A stretch of 64,000 nucleotides of DNA, taken from positions 14,680,001 through 14,744,000 of the forward strand of contig BSBM01000007.1 of NCBI GenBank assembly GCA_027924585.1, given 5' to 3'. The translations under genes and the position numbers were made by a program. This stretch comes from Larix kaempferi (Eukaryota > Streptophyta > Pinopsida > Pinales > Pinaceae). Under the pieces are notes generated by a model. It ran no database searches and was not told where the DNA came from. It saw nothing but the letters and a program-made list of their open reading frames with translations. This document shows, piece by piece, positions 10,651 to 21,700 of this stretch (the stretch's first letter is position 1; each line of letters begins with the position of its first letter).

Positions 10651-11243
10651 TATATAAATTTTTGGAATAGGTAATAATACCATTCTATATAAAAAAGTAA
10701 TATAGTAGCATTATACGAATACTATTCTATTTTTTTAAATAGAATCATTCTTTTTTTTTGTTTTTTTTAAATAGAAACATTCTTTATTTTTGTTTTTTTT
10801 AAATTGAAACATTCTTTCCTTTTGTTTTTGTTTTTTTAAATACAAGCATTTTATTTTATTTTTTTAAATAGAATGAAATCTCATAAAAAGAATGAAAAGT
10901 GTTTTTAGTTATTATATTTTTTAAATTAAATCCCTTCATTCTAGAAGGGTGGTATGAATATATAAACTTCAACCTGAAATTAAGTTCAGCCCTTCAAATT
11001 TGATCCCTGTGTGCCATTAGTTTTCTTGTTTATTAAAAGGATTTTTTTTATTTTTTTAAGCAAAAAAAGATAAACTTTGTATTATATATTGGTAAAAAAT
11101 ATTACATCCGTCTTCTTTTCACATTGCACTTCTGAGACAAAAAATTCCATATAGAGAAATTCCCATGTTTATTATCAACCTTGGAGACTGAACATAAAGC
11201 CTTATTGTTTGGCATCAAAACGGTCGCCACAGAAAAGACCCAA

Positions 11244-12127
11244 CTAGGTTGATAGAAAAACTAAAAGGATTGAAACAAAATATATTTTTTTTGGGCTAAG
11301 ATCACATGAAATGATATCCAAAGAAACATCCATACCACTTTGAACACTACGCCCCATATGCTCTCGTTGTGACTTAACTGCTACAAGGCCCTTCTCGTTT
11401 ATTCTATTTTTTTCTCGTGTCCATCCTTGCCTTGGTGACCATGCCCATATGATGCTATTTACATCGATCATCATATTTTCTTCTGCACCAACAACCCATT
11501 GTTTCTTTCTATCTAAGTAGTTTTTGTACAAGACCTTCAGATCCTTCGATGCTCATGTTGGCTTCCACCATTGCACATCTACTTTGTAAGACCCAACAGT
11601 ACTAGCATTTGAATCTTGATAAATATTACCAATTGCCTTACCCAACTAGATTGCACAATCTAGATCTGGTGATTGCACATTGACCATTTGTCCCTTTACA
11701 ACATCCACCATTGGAATGAATTCATCTCTAGTCTTGTTGCATACTGGTCCAACATAGCAATCCAGTGAAGAAGGAACATTTTCCTTCAAACAAGTTCACT
11801 ACTATGAATACTATGGCTTGTCGATGGACAAAAGTTAGTTGATTATCGATCAACACTCTCAAAGGGACTGTCCAAAGCTTTATATACAACCTCTCAATAA
11901 TTTAACTTGGGACGCCAAAATTGTTCACCCCCCTTCTCAATCCCCTGATACCATAATGAAATACATGTTTCTATTCCTTTTTTTATTTCGTCAATGTATG
12001 AAGGTCTATTTGATTGCAGATTTAATAACCTAGGCTGTCCCACCAGCAAGTCTGTGCTACCATCTGGCAATGAGCTAAAATTTAAAAAACTGGCATTTTT
12101 TGATACCGATGATCTTGGCATTTCCAT
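11244..12127 (-). pseudogene. C-terminal remains of DUF7869-like gene
   Basis: On the minus strand this follows the core at 12075-13757. The frame 12127-11894 overlaps the core end and carries RPSYIDEIKKGIETCISLWY. The frame 11531-11244 has a segment with IIWAWSPRQGWTREK that looks like a conserved tail. The two parts lie in different frames with stops between, so the gene is broken. They are assigned to the same gene by strand, order and closeness. The segment 11244-11310 also shares about 70 bases with 5463-5535, so a repeat border lies here. Confidence 0.45.
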
Positions 12128-13757
12128 CCAAAAGGTGGGGTTTCACAAAAATCTTAAAATCGTAAAGTTCATCAATTAGATAAGGGACATAGAACTTTTT
12201 ATCTTCACATGTCCTATACATATCCATAATTTTCGAGAGTGAAAATATATCCTTGCGCATTAGCTTTACTGATAACCTGCCATAAATTCCATCTATGTCT
12301 TCAGGGGTGTGTCCGACTGGGAGGAATCCAACTTCAATTATCTTGAACACTCTCCTTGATCTTAATAGAGATAAAAATGCAAATACAAAGCGGTTTTTGT
12401 TATCACCTAAATAGTTATCCATTTGCAACAACAATATGGGTGGTAGTTTTCTATTTGGCATGCATTGATTAGAAACATCAACACACAATACATCATCTTG
12501 CATTAGATCTTGTCTATATATTAAACACTTTTCATATGACTCTGATTGCAATAGAGCATCATGCAATTGGTGCTTAGATGTTCCGCCTTTGTAGAGAAAT
12601 TCACCATATTTATCAACCACTGGTTCTTCAAGACACTTCAAGCATTTAGCCAGGGATGTCATGGTGAAATTCGATCCCATCTCTAAAAATGAGAGGCTAA
12701 AATGGACAAAACCACCAGTCTTGTTCCCATGAGTCAACATTCCAGTCAATGATATGGGAAGATTCATAACATTACCAAAATATTTTTCCTTCTTACCCAT
12801 CCTTGGAATGTAAGTATTTGACTTATTCATTTTGTCATGAACAATACTCATAAAAGTCTTTGGATTTTTTTGTGAAGCTAATCTGTGAGAATAGTATAAG
12901 TGGCGACAACTTGGGATAAATGTATTATGAGCTGCTTGATTTCCTCACAACCTTTCCACCTGAGTTGGATCAATGGTACCCTTAAGCCTATCCTATATTG
13001 TAATGCACTCATTACACCTTGCAAAGGATTTTGATTTAGAAATTTTAAAATCTCAAAAATCTTCTCTCATCACCTTGCTAAAGGAGGACTGTGATACTGG
13101 AGGAAAACCGATTCTTTCGACTTCATCATTAGCCATTTTTCATAGAAAACCATGGGACATATTAGATGGAAATAATTTCAAGGTTTTCCTTGTTCCATAT
13201 TGACTGATTAATCGTGTAAGATGTGGAGATTTGTCTGAATTCTCTTCTAAAATTTTATTAATAGTAGCTACTAATGCAGTAGTGTTCACCCTAGATTTTT
13301 ACAAGCCATTGTTACCATGCACAACCCTCACATCACCATACAAGAACATGCTTTTATAATTGTAGAAAGTGATCCTTTTTATCCCATGGAATTTATACCA
13401 TGCATTTTGACAAATATCTATTGTTTCTAATCTCATTGTAAACATGCTTCTTTTTCTGTCATCTCCTTCTTTGGCCACATGATCATTTGATCCCTTAGAA
13501 TTTATAACATACTGTCTTCTTGAATTTCCATTCATACTATCAAATTTATTCACACATTCAACTATCGATTGAAGTGAAATTTTTGACATACAAATATGTG
13601 AGCAACAATGTTCAGTGAGAATGTTTGAAAGGAATGCACCCTGATCAATTCCAAGCCTGTAAGGTACCGATGTTGAATTTATTTCGGAAATTTTAGTTCC
13701 AGCTTGTCGCTTTACGGAATTGGATAACATCCTGGAAGGACCATCTATAAAGGACAT
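12075..13757 (-). pseudogene. DUF7869-like (transposase-related) protein, decayed core
   Basis: One minus-strand frame runs from 13757 to 12075, about 560 codons, with roughly five in-frame stops (one ends the first block at 13299). The last 258 codons (12851-12075) are uninterrupted. Visible features are an IVHDKMNKSNTYIPR stretch and HGNKTGGFVHFS. A core follows with QMDNYLGDNKNRFVF, a hydrophobic FLSLLRSRRVFKIIEVGFL helix, and VGHTPEDIDGIYGRLS. The D-N-x(n)-N-K-N and G-H-T-x-E-D-I-D pattern is, from memory, that of the DUF7869 family, often found with transposons and possibly of RNase H/DDE fold. Activity is not expected given the stops. The only other reading I would consider is an old host gene of the same family. 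Confidence 0.55.
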
Positions 13758-14674
13758 TCTTCAAAAATACTCCAAAAGTTGACCATATCTTCGTATGTTT
13801 TCTTTTTTAGTATAACATCCAAAGGAACATCATCGAGGTCAAGCAAATGGTTTGCAGACCATCTTATAAGAGAGCCTTCAAATACACCACAATCCTCGCA
13901 ATTGCATAAGACTTTATGAACTAAAATAGAAAACTCACTAGCATCTAGTGCTTTGAATTACACAATGTCTCCCTAAAAAACAATTGACACTATTCCGTGA
14001 GCAACATACTGTGGCTTTAAAGAACATTGATGTATCAAATTAAATTCCTCTCCCACAAACCTGACATTTTGATTTTCTCTTAATACTTTCAAAGTAGTTT
14101 CAGATTGATTATTGTTGAAATTTCTTTCAACAGAAAGCAATGTTTATGTATTAAAATCTACGATTCTTTTAATCATACATATAATAAAACCTCCACTACT
14201 CAACCCTGGACAACATGCCATACAAAGAAACACCAATTCATCCACCAGAATACCAAAGGAGAATTCACCCAAAAATGTTCCCCCAAAAAAATCAATCCCA
14301 CTCATATTTGTTACAAAACCTATGGAAATGCAATCCTTGCTTTATGAACACTTATGTAACAACTTAACTTTTCTCATAATAAAAGATGTTTTATTCTTAG
14401 TTGTTATGATATGTACTACACTCGGAGAAGTAGAACCTTCTATATCATTCAACTCGTTCTCGCAAAGAGAAGTCCCAGTGTGCTTAACGATCTCAGATAC
14501 AGGCCATTGAATATAACCACCAATAGTCTCTGACAATGTATCTGCACCTTTTGATGGATAGGGAAATGGAAGACTTGCATTTAAAGTCTTGGTAACATTT
14601 ACAATGATACATCCATCATGAATGCTGATATTATGCAATATTTTTCCTATTTGGAAAAGAGATTCCTTCAACAA
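13758..14674 (-). pseudogene. N-terminal remains of the DUF7869-like gene
   Basis: The minus-strand frame 14674-14342 (110 codons) contains GGYIQWPVSEIVKHTG, like the short WP-containing domain seen in some plant transposon-associated proteins (DUF8039-like; recalled, not tested). Between 14342 and 13758 another minus frame reads sensibly with scattered stops. It includes a CEDCGVFEGSLIRW stretch and VPLDVILKKKTYEDMVNFW. It then shifts frame into the core at about 13757. Order and strand match one decayed gene of at least 3.4 kb, possibly with introns. Confidence 0.4.
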
Positions 14675-14700
14675 CTTTCAATCCATTGAAAAGCAGGTCC

Positions 14701-14820
14701 ACACATTGTTGAGTACCAAAATCTATTTCATAAACGATTAATGAAATATAAAATAATGGGACACATTGTTCATAACCAAAATCTAGTTCATAAGCGATTT
14801 ATGAAATATAAAATAACAAG
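14701..14820. repeat. 60-bp tandem duplication
   Basis: ACACATTGTT starts two 60-base units at 14701 and 14761 that differ at about ten positions. Both contain CCAAAATCTA and ATGAAATATAAAATAA. Confidence 0.9.
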
Positions 14821-14822
14821 GC

Positions 14823-15480
14823 ACATTAAAAATCATATTTGTTTTAAACAAAGAATAATTTTTCCACTAGTATATATTATCAAATAAGTCAGTTAGAAGG
14901 GTCGTGTCACGTCCCCTCACGTCGATCCGATGCAAGGGAACATGATCAAATTATTGCATTTTTATGTTTAATATTTTAAAAACAAAGAAGTTTAACTATT
15001 AAATCTTAGAAGTTTAACTATTAAATCTTATATCATGGAATATGAGAGGTGCGGGGTCTGGTCGCCCCTAAATAATTTCTAATTTCCATATTGGTCCAAC
15101 CGAGTCACCTCTGTCGTTCCTTAACGAGTGATCGCTACCAGATTGGGTGGGATTAACCGCTGTTGGTATCATCTTGCTACCCTATCGGGCCTTGACTCTC
15201 AGGATCTTATGGGCCATGTCCTTTAGATCATTGTTGGTTGGTCAGATATGTGAGACATAAATTACCACGCATCATTCGGGCTGCTTGGGACAAACTATGA
15301 GGTTACAGGTAGATAATCAAAATATTTAAAAGAGGTATTGATGAAGTTGGGCAGCATTTTGATTGAGAGAATGACAAAATAATATTTCTCAGGAGTGGCA
15401 GAGGATCACACAATTGCATAGAGCTCATCAATATATTTGCAAGGGTACCGAGTTTTCCCAAAATGGACTTTGGATGAGAA
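14823..15480. other. Possible LTR and primer-site fragment of an E-like element
   Basis: TGTCACGTCCCC at about 14909 resembles the start of the E-family LTR (TGTAAYGTCCCC). GTTGGTATCATCTTGC at about 15163 resembles the E primer site TTTGGTATCATAGC. A GCGGAA-rich array follows, as in E. No coding frame is visible. This is inference from order and short motifs only. Confidence 0.25.
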
Positions 15481-15499
15481 AGTTAGGGGCCTGAGAATT

Positions 15500-15790
15500 T
15501 ATGCAGTTGAGCTTCCGACTTTCCGAACCCGCATTGCGGATTGCAGATTGCGGAAGTGATATTTTCCGAAGTTGGGAAAATTGGCATTGCGCATTTCCGA
15601 GTTCCGCATTGCAGATTGTAGAAAATGATATTTTCTAGAGTTGGGAAAATTGGTGTTCCGCATTTCCGAGCTCCGCATTGCAGATTGCGGAAGTGATATT
15701 TTCCGGATTTGGGAAAATTTGCATTTTGCATTTCTAAGTTCCGTATTGCGGATTGCATACTTCGGAAGTGATATTTTCCGGAGTTGGGAA
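15500..15790. repeat. About 69-bp tandem array with TTCCGCATTGC words
   Basis: GATATTTTCY occurs at 15558, 15627, 15695 and 15770, spacing 69, 68 and 75. Each unit holds a TTCCGCATTGC...GCGGAAGTGATATTTTCC core and GTTGGGAAAATTGG. The short minus-strand open frame here is a by-product. Confidence 0.85.
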
Positions 15791-15879
15791 AATATTTAAT
15801 ATACGATGGTTAAGCCGACATTTCCTCCTTCCGACTCCTGCTTTAAATCGAAGGAATCCGGATATAACCTAAGTTATAA

Positions 15880-16190
15880 TATATAAAAAAATGTATGTCC
15901 AGAATTCAAATTTTCTGAATGGAAGGATCGGCTGCCCCTTCGTTTAGTGGACAATTGTGAACACCTATATCCAACATTTTTATATATCCAGAATGGAGAA
16001 CACATAAAGGATTGACCAACCCTCCTTGTAGTCTAGAAAGATTACGAAAATAATATTGGGCAGAAGAAGCGTCTCCCGCCCGTTCATTTATGAGGGAATT
16101 TTAAAAATATTCAACCTACGAATGCTAGGTCGTCAATTCATGTATTTCTAAAATGGTGAAAACGGGAAGAATAATGAGCACAACAAGGGT
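15880..16190 (+). mobile_element. Dispersed repeat, middle part only (copy 4)
   Basis: Matches the middle part of copy 1. Shared words include GGATCGGCTGCCCCTTCG, ATATCCARAATGGAGAACA, TTTATGAGGGAATT and the end ATGAGCACAACAAGGG (compare ACTGAGCACAGTAAGGGG near 5655). The flanking parts are missing. Element C coding sequence starts immediately after it. Confidence 0.55.
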
Positions 16191-16195
16191 CTCGG

Positions 16196-16440
16196 ACCTA
16201 TCCAGTGTTATAATTGTGGAGTGTTGGGACACTACCCGAGGGATTGCCCACAATTGTAGACACAGTGTATGTTTTTTTGTTACTGATCACACTATTGAAA
16301 ATTGTCTGTAGTTGATTGTGCAATGGAAAGCGGGAAATGCTTAGCAGTTGTAGAACTAGAATCAAGTGCAACAACCAGTGTAGAACCAAAACCAACCGCA
16401 TAACCAAAATCAACGCCTAAATCAGAATGCCAACTGGAAT
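16196..16440 (+). pseudogene. Element C gag nucleocapsid remnant
   Basis: Around 16205-16246 a CCHC zinc knuckle is complete: C-YN-C-GVLG-H-YPRD-C, the CX2CX4HX4C pattern that binds RNA in retroelement Gag. A stop follows at 16256-16258, and further stops lie before the protease frame. Gln/Asn-rich codons (NQNQ) lead into the protease part from 16441. The capsid region expected upstream is replaced by a copy of the dispersed repeat, so the element is truncated. Confidence 0.7.
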
Positions 16441-17229
16441 GTGAATCAACCTGGAAATCCACCGCTGAACCAGACTCAAGGTACAACTATCGCGACAATT
16501 TCTGAGGAGCCGAGGACACAAGATGTTGTTGTTGCTGTTATCACTCGCAGAGGTGCGATGACAGGCAAAGAAGGTTCGCATCCTCTGATCTGGTTAGCCG
16601 GGAAGAAGAAGGTACAATTCAATATTGATGTCGAGCGTGATGCATTCTTCCAAACATGTAATGCGATGGAAAAAGATCACGGTAATTCAATTGTTTATGA
16701 TATGCCATCAGCTTTTGACTCAACTTCGGAAGCAGGACCATCGCGTCAGTTTGGTACTCTACAATTTTTTTTTGAAATTTTCTTATCTCTGACACGCGAT
16801 CCTAATGCACTTGCTAAGATTGAGAGTTTGTTGTATCAACCGACTAGGGGACGAAAGGAGTCTGCGGTGAACTCCTTACAAAGAAAGAAGAAGAGTAAAG
16901 AAATCCGCATGAATATCCAAATTGGGGGTTATGATGTTGATTTAGTTATTTTGGATCTAGGCTCTGATGTTAACATTTTGACAAAGCAAGCATGGAAAAA
17001 TATAGAGAGTCCAACGCTAAGTTGGTCTCCTGTGTAGCTGCGATTGGCTAATCAGGACAAGGTGAAACTGATTGGGAGAGTTCCGCTCCTTGTTTTGGAC
17101 ATTGAGAGGAAGAAGACATATGCCGATTTCCATTTTATCGAAGTTTTGGAAGGGGGAAGTTCCTATCCCGCGTTGTTGGGGATTGGATGGGATAGTGACA
17201 GTGCCGCAGTAATTAAATTTTAGAAGCGG
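16441..17229 (+). pseudogene. Element C retropepsin (aspartic protease)
   Basis: This is the main pol frame from here on. Near 16915-17000 there is IQIGGYDVDLVILDLGSDVNIL, the retropepsin active-site region with D-L-G-S where D-T/S-G is usual. Downstream GRVPLLVLDIE and YPALLGIGW look like the second half of the fold. Stops at 17035-17037 and 17221-17223 are TAG and fit CAG before decay. The protease would process the Gag-Pol polyprotein; here it is inactive. Confidence 0.65.
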
Positions 17230-18246
17230 ATGATGACTTTTGAAAACCGTGACCTCAGAGTCATAGCTCCGTTGGATCCGGCTGAAGGACGCAGGTATAT
17301 TGAACTAGTAAAAGATGAAGTTCCCAACGGATGGGACCATGCGTACAATATCTCAGAAGATTACATTCATCCAACTATCGATGGTGAGGTTGGGTGGCAC
17401 AGCTCTAGTTCTGCGTCTTCCGAATCTGATGACGCTTTAGAGAATTGGCATAATCTCTTGCATGAGGTGTCACTTCGCAAGTGTGGGTTGATCATGCAGT
17501 CATTATGCTGTGTTGCGATTGAAACTGTTGCACTGCCAGTATATGAAGGGCTACCCGGATTGTATGACTTTCTTGTGGCGTTTGAAGAAAAAGTCTCAGA
17601 ACCACAACAATTGCTAGCATTAGAGGATGCGCTGAAGGCTTCTCCAGCATATTGGTGGGCAACCCATAAGAAATCGATTGTTGGGTCGTCGTAGTGCCGG
17701 AGGTTGATGACGGTTCGCTTTGGAGACACTCAAGTTTACTACATAGGGAAATACGATGGATGGAATGAACCTGGCAGTCACTTGATGGAATGTCACACTT
17801 TGTGGGCTTCATGACCAAAGGATGAGGGGGTCCATTCCTTTTTCCATACTTTGGACAAGATGCCGCAATCATGGTATGCCGCAGGTGAATTGCGAGGGGA
17901 GATTACTACTTGGTTAGAGTTGACAGTTTGATTTAATCATACCTTCAGCTTCACGGATGCCAACCCGGATGTCCATAATGCTTTGTAGCTCATCCGCGAC
18001 ATTGTTCTGAAGGTTGTTTTAATGGCATATCCTGCGGATCCGCATACGCACTGCAAGATGCAGTTGATGATGGAATGTTATAATATCACCGGTGGGCCGG
18101 AGGATGGTGATGATCCGTGGAACGTCAATATTCTGGAATCAGAAGGAAGTCACGATGTCGTAGCTCCTGACGCATCGACAGATCCGATCAGTTAGCTGCT
18201 GAAGCTCCGAAAATTCAACATTGGGACAGAGGAGAACCCAAATTTT
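17230..18246 (+). pseudogene. Element C gag/capsid-like domain between protease and RT
   Basis: Still in the main frame, about 340 codons separate protease and RT. An acidic, Ser-rich linker (about 17390-17450) is followed by a helical region with LPVYEGLPGLYDFLVAFEEK, then GKYDGWNEPGSHLMECH. After that comes SFFHTLDKMPQSWYAAGELR, then ITTWLELTV and a FxHTFSFTDANPDVHNAL block. The pattern W..L..F with the preceding helix pair and 'P..WY' resembles the retrotransposon gag (capsid) domain of plant gypsy elements. A capsid-like domain after the protease is unusual, as Gag normally precedes it. At least four stops interrupt it (17692 TAG, then TGA, TGA, TAG). It could instead be a duplicated gag fragment. 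Confidence 0.5.
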
Positions 18247-18739
18247 GTGAATGTTAGGGCCTATTGGGATGACGAGCTAATGGCGAAGGTCACAGACCTG
18301 TTTCATGAGTTCCAAGACTTGTTCCCTATGAAGTTTTCTAAGATGAAGAAATTATTGGGGGATTTGGGGGAGATGAAGATCCTGTTGAAACCAGATGCAA
18401 AACCAATAAGGAAGCGAATGTATCGACTAAATCCGTGACATAAGGAAAGGGTCAAAGTAGAACTTGACCGCATGTTGGATGCTGGAATTATTGAACCGGT
18501 TGAGGAATATGACTGGATTAGTCCTATGGTGGTGCAGGACAAGAAGACAGATGAAGTGTGCATTTGTGTTGACTTGCGGAAGTTGAATGACGCATGTCTG
18601 CATGATCCATTTCCGACACCGGTCATTTATGAGGTGCTGCAAGGCGTGGGTGGCCAAGATATGTATTCTTTCACGAATGGATTCTCAGGCTATCACTAGA
18701 TCATAATCGCGAAAGAAGACCACCACAAGACAACATTTG
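18247..18739 (+). pseudogene. Element C reverse transcriptase, 5' half
   Basis: The frame contains FHEFQDLFPMKF and then RMLDAGIIEPVEEYDWISPM, VCICVDLRKLNDACLHDPFP and MYSFTNGFSGYH. These are the N-terminal RT palm motifs of Ty3/gypsy polymerases (the FSGYHQI motif here ends in a stop, TAG for CAG, at 18697-18699). The sequence is cut after the codons for K-T-T-F by the insertion of element D at 18739/18740. It resumes at 47299. Confidence 0.85.
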
Positions 18740-21700
18740 TGTAATATCATAGGAAAAAGACTACGTTATTTTTATTTTTTTATTGTTGTTAGAACATTTA
18801 ATTATGGATATTTTTGTGTGCTGAGCAAGCGAGCTCTAAATAGAACCAAACTATTGAATAAGTGTCAACTGAGATGCTCTGGAACACTTGAACTCCTAGG
18901 GGTTGCCTGATGTTGAGCTGAAAAGTTCTAGAGCATCAGCAATCTGTTTTGATTTAATTACTTTAAGTATTCGAAGACTATTATTATTTTATTCTTTCTT
19001 TCTGACTGGGACTCCCACACAAAGAGGGGCTGAGCATGCAAGATTCTAGGTTGATCATTAGCTGATAACTAAAGTTCTAATTAGTTGTTAGGTGAGTAAA
19101 AGTCCAATATTATTAAATAAAGATTAAAATCAATTATGAGGAATAAAAATAAATTAGTTTTGATTAAAGATAAGTACACAACTGCTAGAGTGTCATTTTA
19201 GTGAATTGAGTGTGCAAAAAGACCTAATTTCCTAGTATCCTTCACCCTTCAAAATTATATATAGTAGAGAGAGGAACATTGCAAGGGAAAGTGATTTCCC
19301 AAGCACACTGGAGGTTCTAGTCATGCATATGAGCACTCAACATCGGACTGCTAAATGTATGGGGTGTCCTAGAAAAGAGGACTGTCTTAGTGAGAGGACT
19401 GTGAAGGTTGAAGGGGAAGATTATATAGAACGATTCATACCATAATAGACTAATAAAGAGAACCTTGTGGCTACTCTGCTGGTAGTAACAAAAGATAGAA
19501 AACTATCCCTAGATCGCTTAGATTCTTGTCATGCTCAGTTCAGCTTGGGGGTGACCGATGGAACAATCCAGGAATGGGTTGCAGTCTAAGGTTGGGAGGA
19601 ACGTGGAAGTTTCTCATTCAGTTGGTATGGAATAATTTATTGATAAGTATTTGCTTGTGTTTTCAGTCTTATTTGATATTTATGAATTACAGTAACAGTA
19701 GGACAAATATTTATGCAGAGAAATCTGTCGGATCTAATACTGACATTTCTAATCAATAGATGTTAGATCTAATGTTGGTGTTCTGAATTAATAGATTTTT
19801 TATCTAATCTTGATGTTCTAAATTATTAAATTTCAGAACTGAGAATGATGTTCCTGAACTAATAGATTTCAGATCTAGGAATAAAGTTAATTTTTGTACT
19901 AGATGCTTCATAAATCGTAGATCTAGAAAGTATATCAATGTATTATCTTTTTACTTATAATAAGGTGTTGTAAACGGAGATCTAAATCTGCTTTAGGTAT
20001 AGTATTGAATATTATTAGGGATCTTGCATAAATCTACTGTTCCCATTTCTTTTTATTTATTGTATACTTTTATTCATTCATGTTTCATCCTTTTAAGATA
20101 GTATCATTGGAAAAAATAGATTAGCCTCCGATGGATGGGTTTGTTTAAATTTTTAATGGAGAAACCTCCCAAAATATTTATACAGGGAGAGAAAAGCCCT
20201 AGTCTAGAACCTTTCTAGGCTCAAATCCCTAAACCCTGCCTATATTTAAATATTAGATTTTTGTTTATATAAACTTTAAGTGTCAGATCTACGTATACTC
20301 ACTTTTTCTCACAAACAACAAATATTAACCATTGTAGGGTATGGCCTTACCGGCATTCTGAATCAACTATTGCATTTTACAATCATTAACATGCGAAATC
20401 CAATGAGAGTATGAAAAATCATATTATCACACTTCACTATAAACGTATACCTCATCTCAGATAGACAAATACGATATTTTAATAAATAAATCTTTAAAAC
20501 CTCCAGAACAGTTTAACCTTGTAGCGATAGGCCTGTCCATTGATGGAAAGTCAGAGTCATAAACACATTAGATTCACAAAAGCAATTACATAAACTATTA
20601 TGTGAATTAAAATGAATTCAACCATTTAAACCTTCTTAGGATCGAAACATAGGTTCATGCATCTCAAGAGTGATCCACAAACAAAACACATGGAATTCGC
20701 GTTTTCATGAAAGTCGACCAATTCCAAGTTTGGGGCTTAACCGCTCTGCCCGCAACCCAAGAAGAAAATAAGAAATAAAAACCTGAATTTGTAATAGAGA
20801 CAGAGAGCTGATTAAATTATAAGGGATCAAAACCCTGTGTCACTACCTTTCCTTCAATTAGACAACAGAAGTAAAATAAACGCAGAAGAATAACTAAATC
20901 ATTACAATCTCAATCCACACATCTCTTCCAGGACCCATAAAGGACTCTAAGTCCCCATTTATCAACTTGGGATCAATACGACACAAAAATCTGTCTAATA
21001 CATTTAGAATGACGCCTAGGTTACATCAAAACAGCATAGACGCGATTAATTCCTTCCAAGCTACCAGAATGGTAATTAAATCCCAAGATTTTAACATTAT
21101 TAAGTCAAAACGAGTGCACATTAGTCACCACATTTACTATGCAGCATTAGAGCCTTAGACAACAATGTTTTCCCTTGGAGGGGTTTAAAAGAAAAGAAAA
21201 AAAAGGAAAACGATGTAGCCATTAATAATGAGGCTTATACAAAACATGACGTACATTAAAATAACCATTGAAAACCTAAACGCGGCATTTAGCATTAGAT
21301 TTCAAACCAGAATTTAAATGCCCAATAGCACTGCCTAGAGTCTTGGGAGAGTGTGTATGTCCTCCAGTCTAACCACTGGCGAATTGGGAAACTAGTAAAT
21401 CAGAAAAGAAAATGCATAAACAAGGTATAGTCATTAAGACCCTTATGCCAAAACCCCAGTTCCTAAAAAAATAAGAGATCATCTCTGCCAGCACCCCTGG
21501 TAAACAAAAAGAAATCTCCAACCAACTTGGAAGATTCCAGAGGCATCAAAGGCCCGAGTATTACCGGTTCGACGGGCCATAGAAGCCACCAACACCCCAT
21601 CCTTGAGGACGCCAAACACCGTAGCACCTTAACAACCAGGTAAAACAAGAGATTAGAAAACAATGGTATGATCAAACCTGACAGAAACTGAAAAGTTAAA

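Noticed and set aside
21463-21675. Minus-strand frame in the element D LTR (also 46103-46334)
   Set aside because: The two LTR copies agree only at the start and then differ by frameshift, so it is not a conserved gene.
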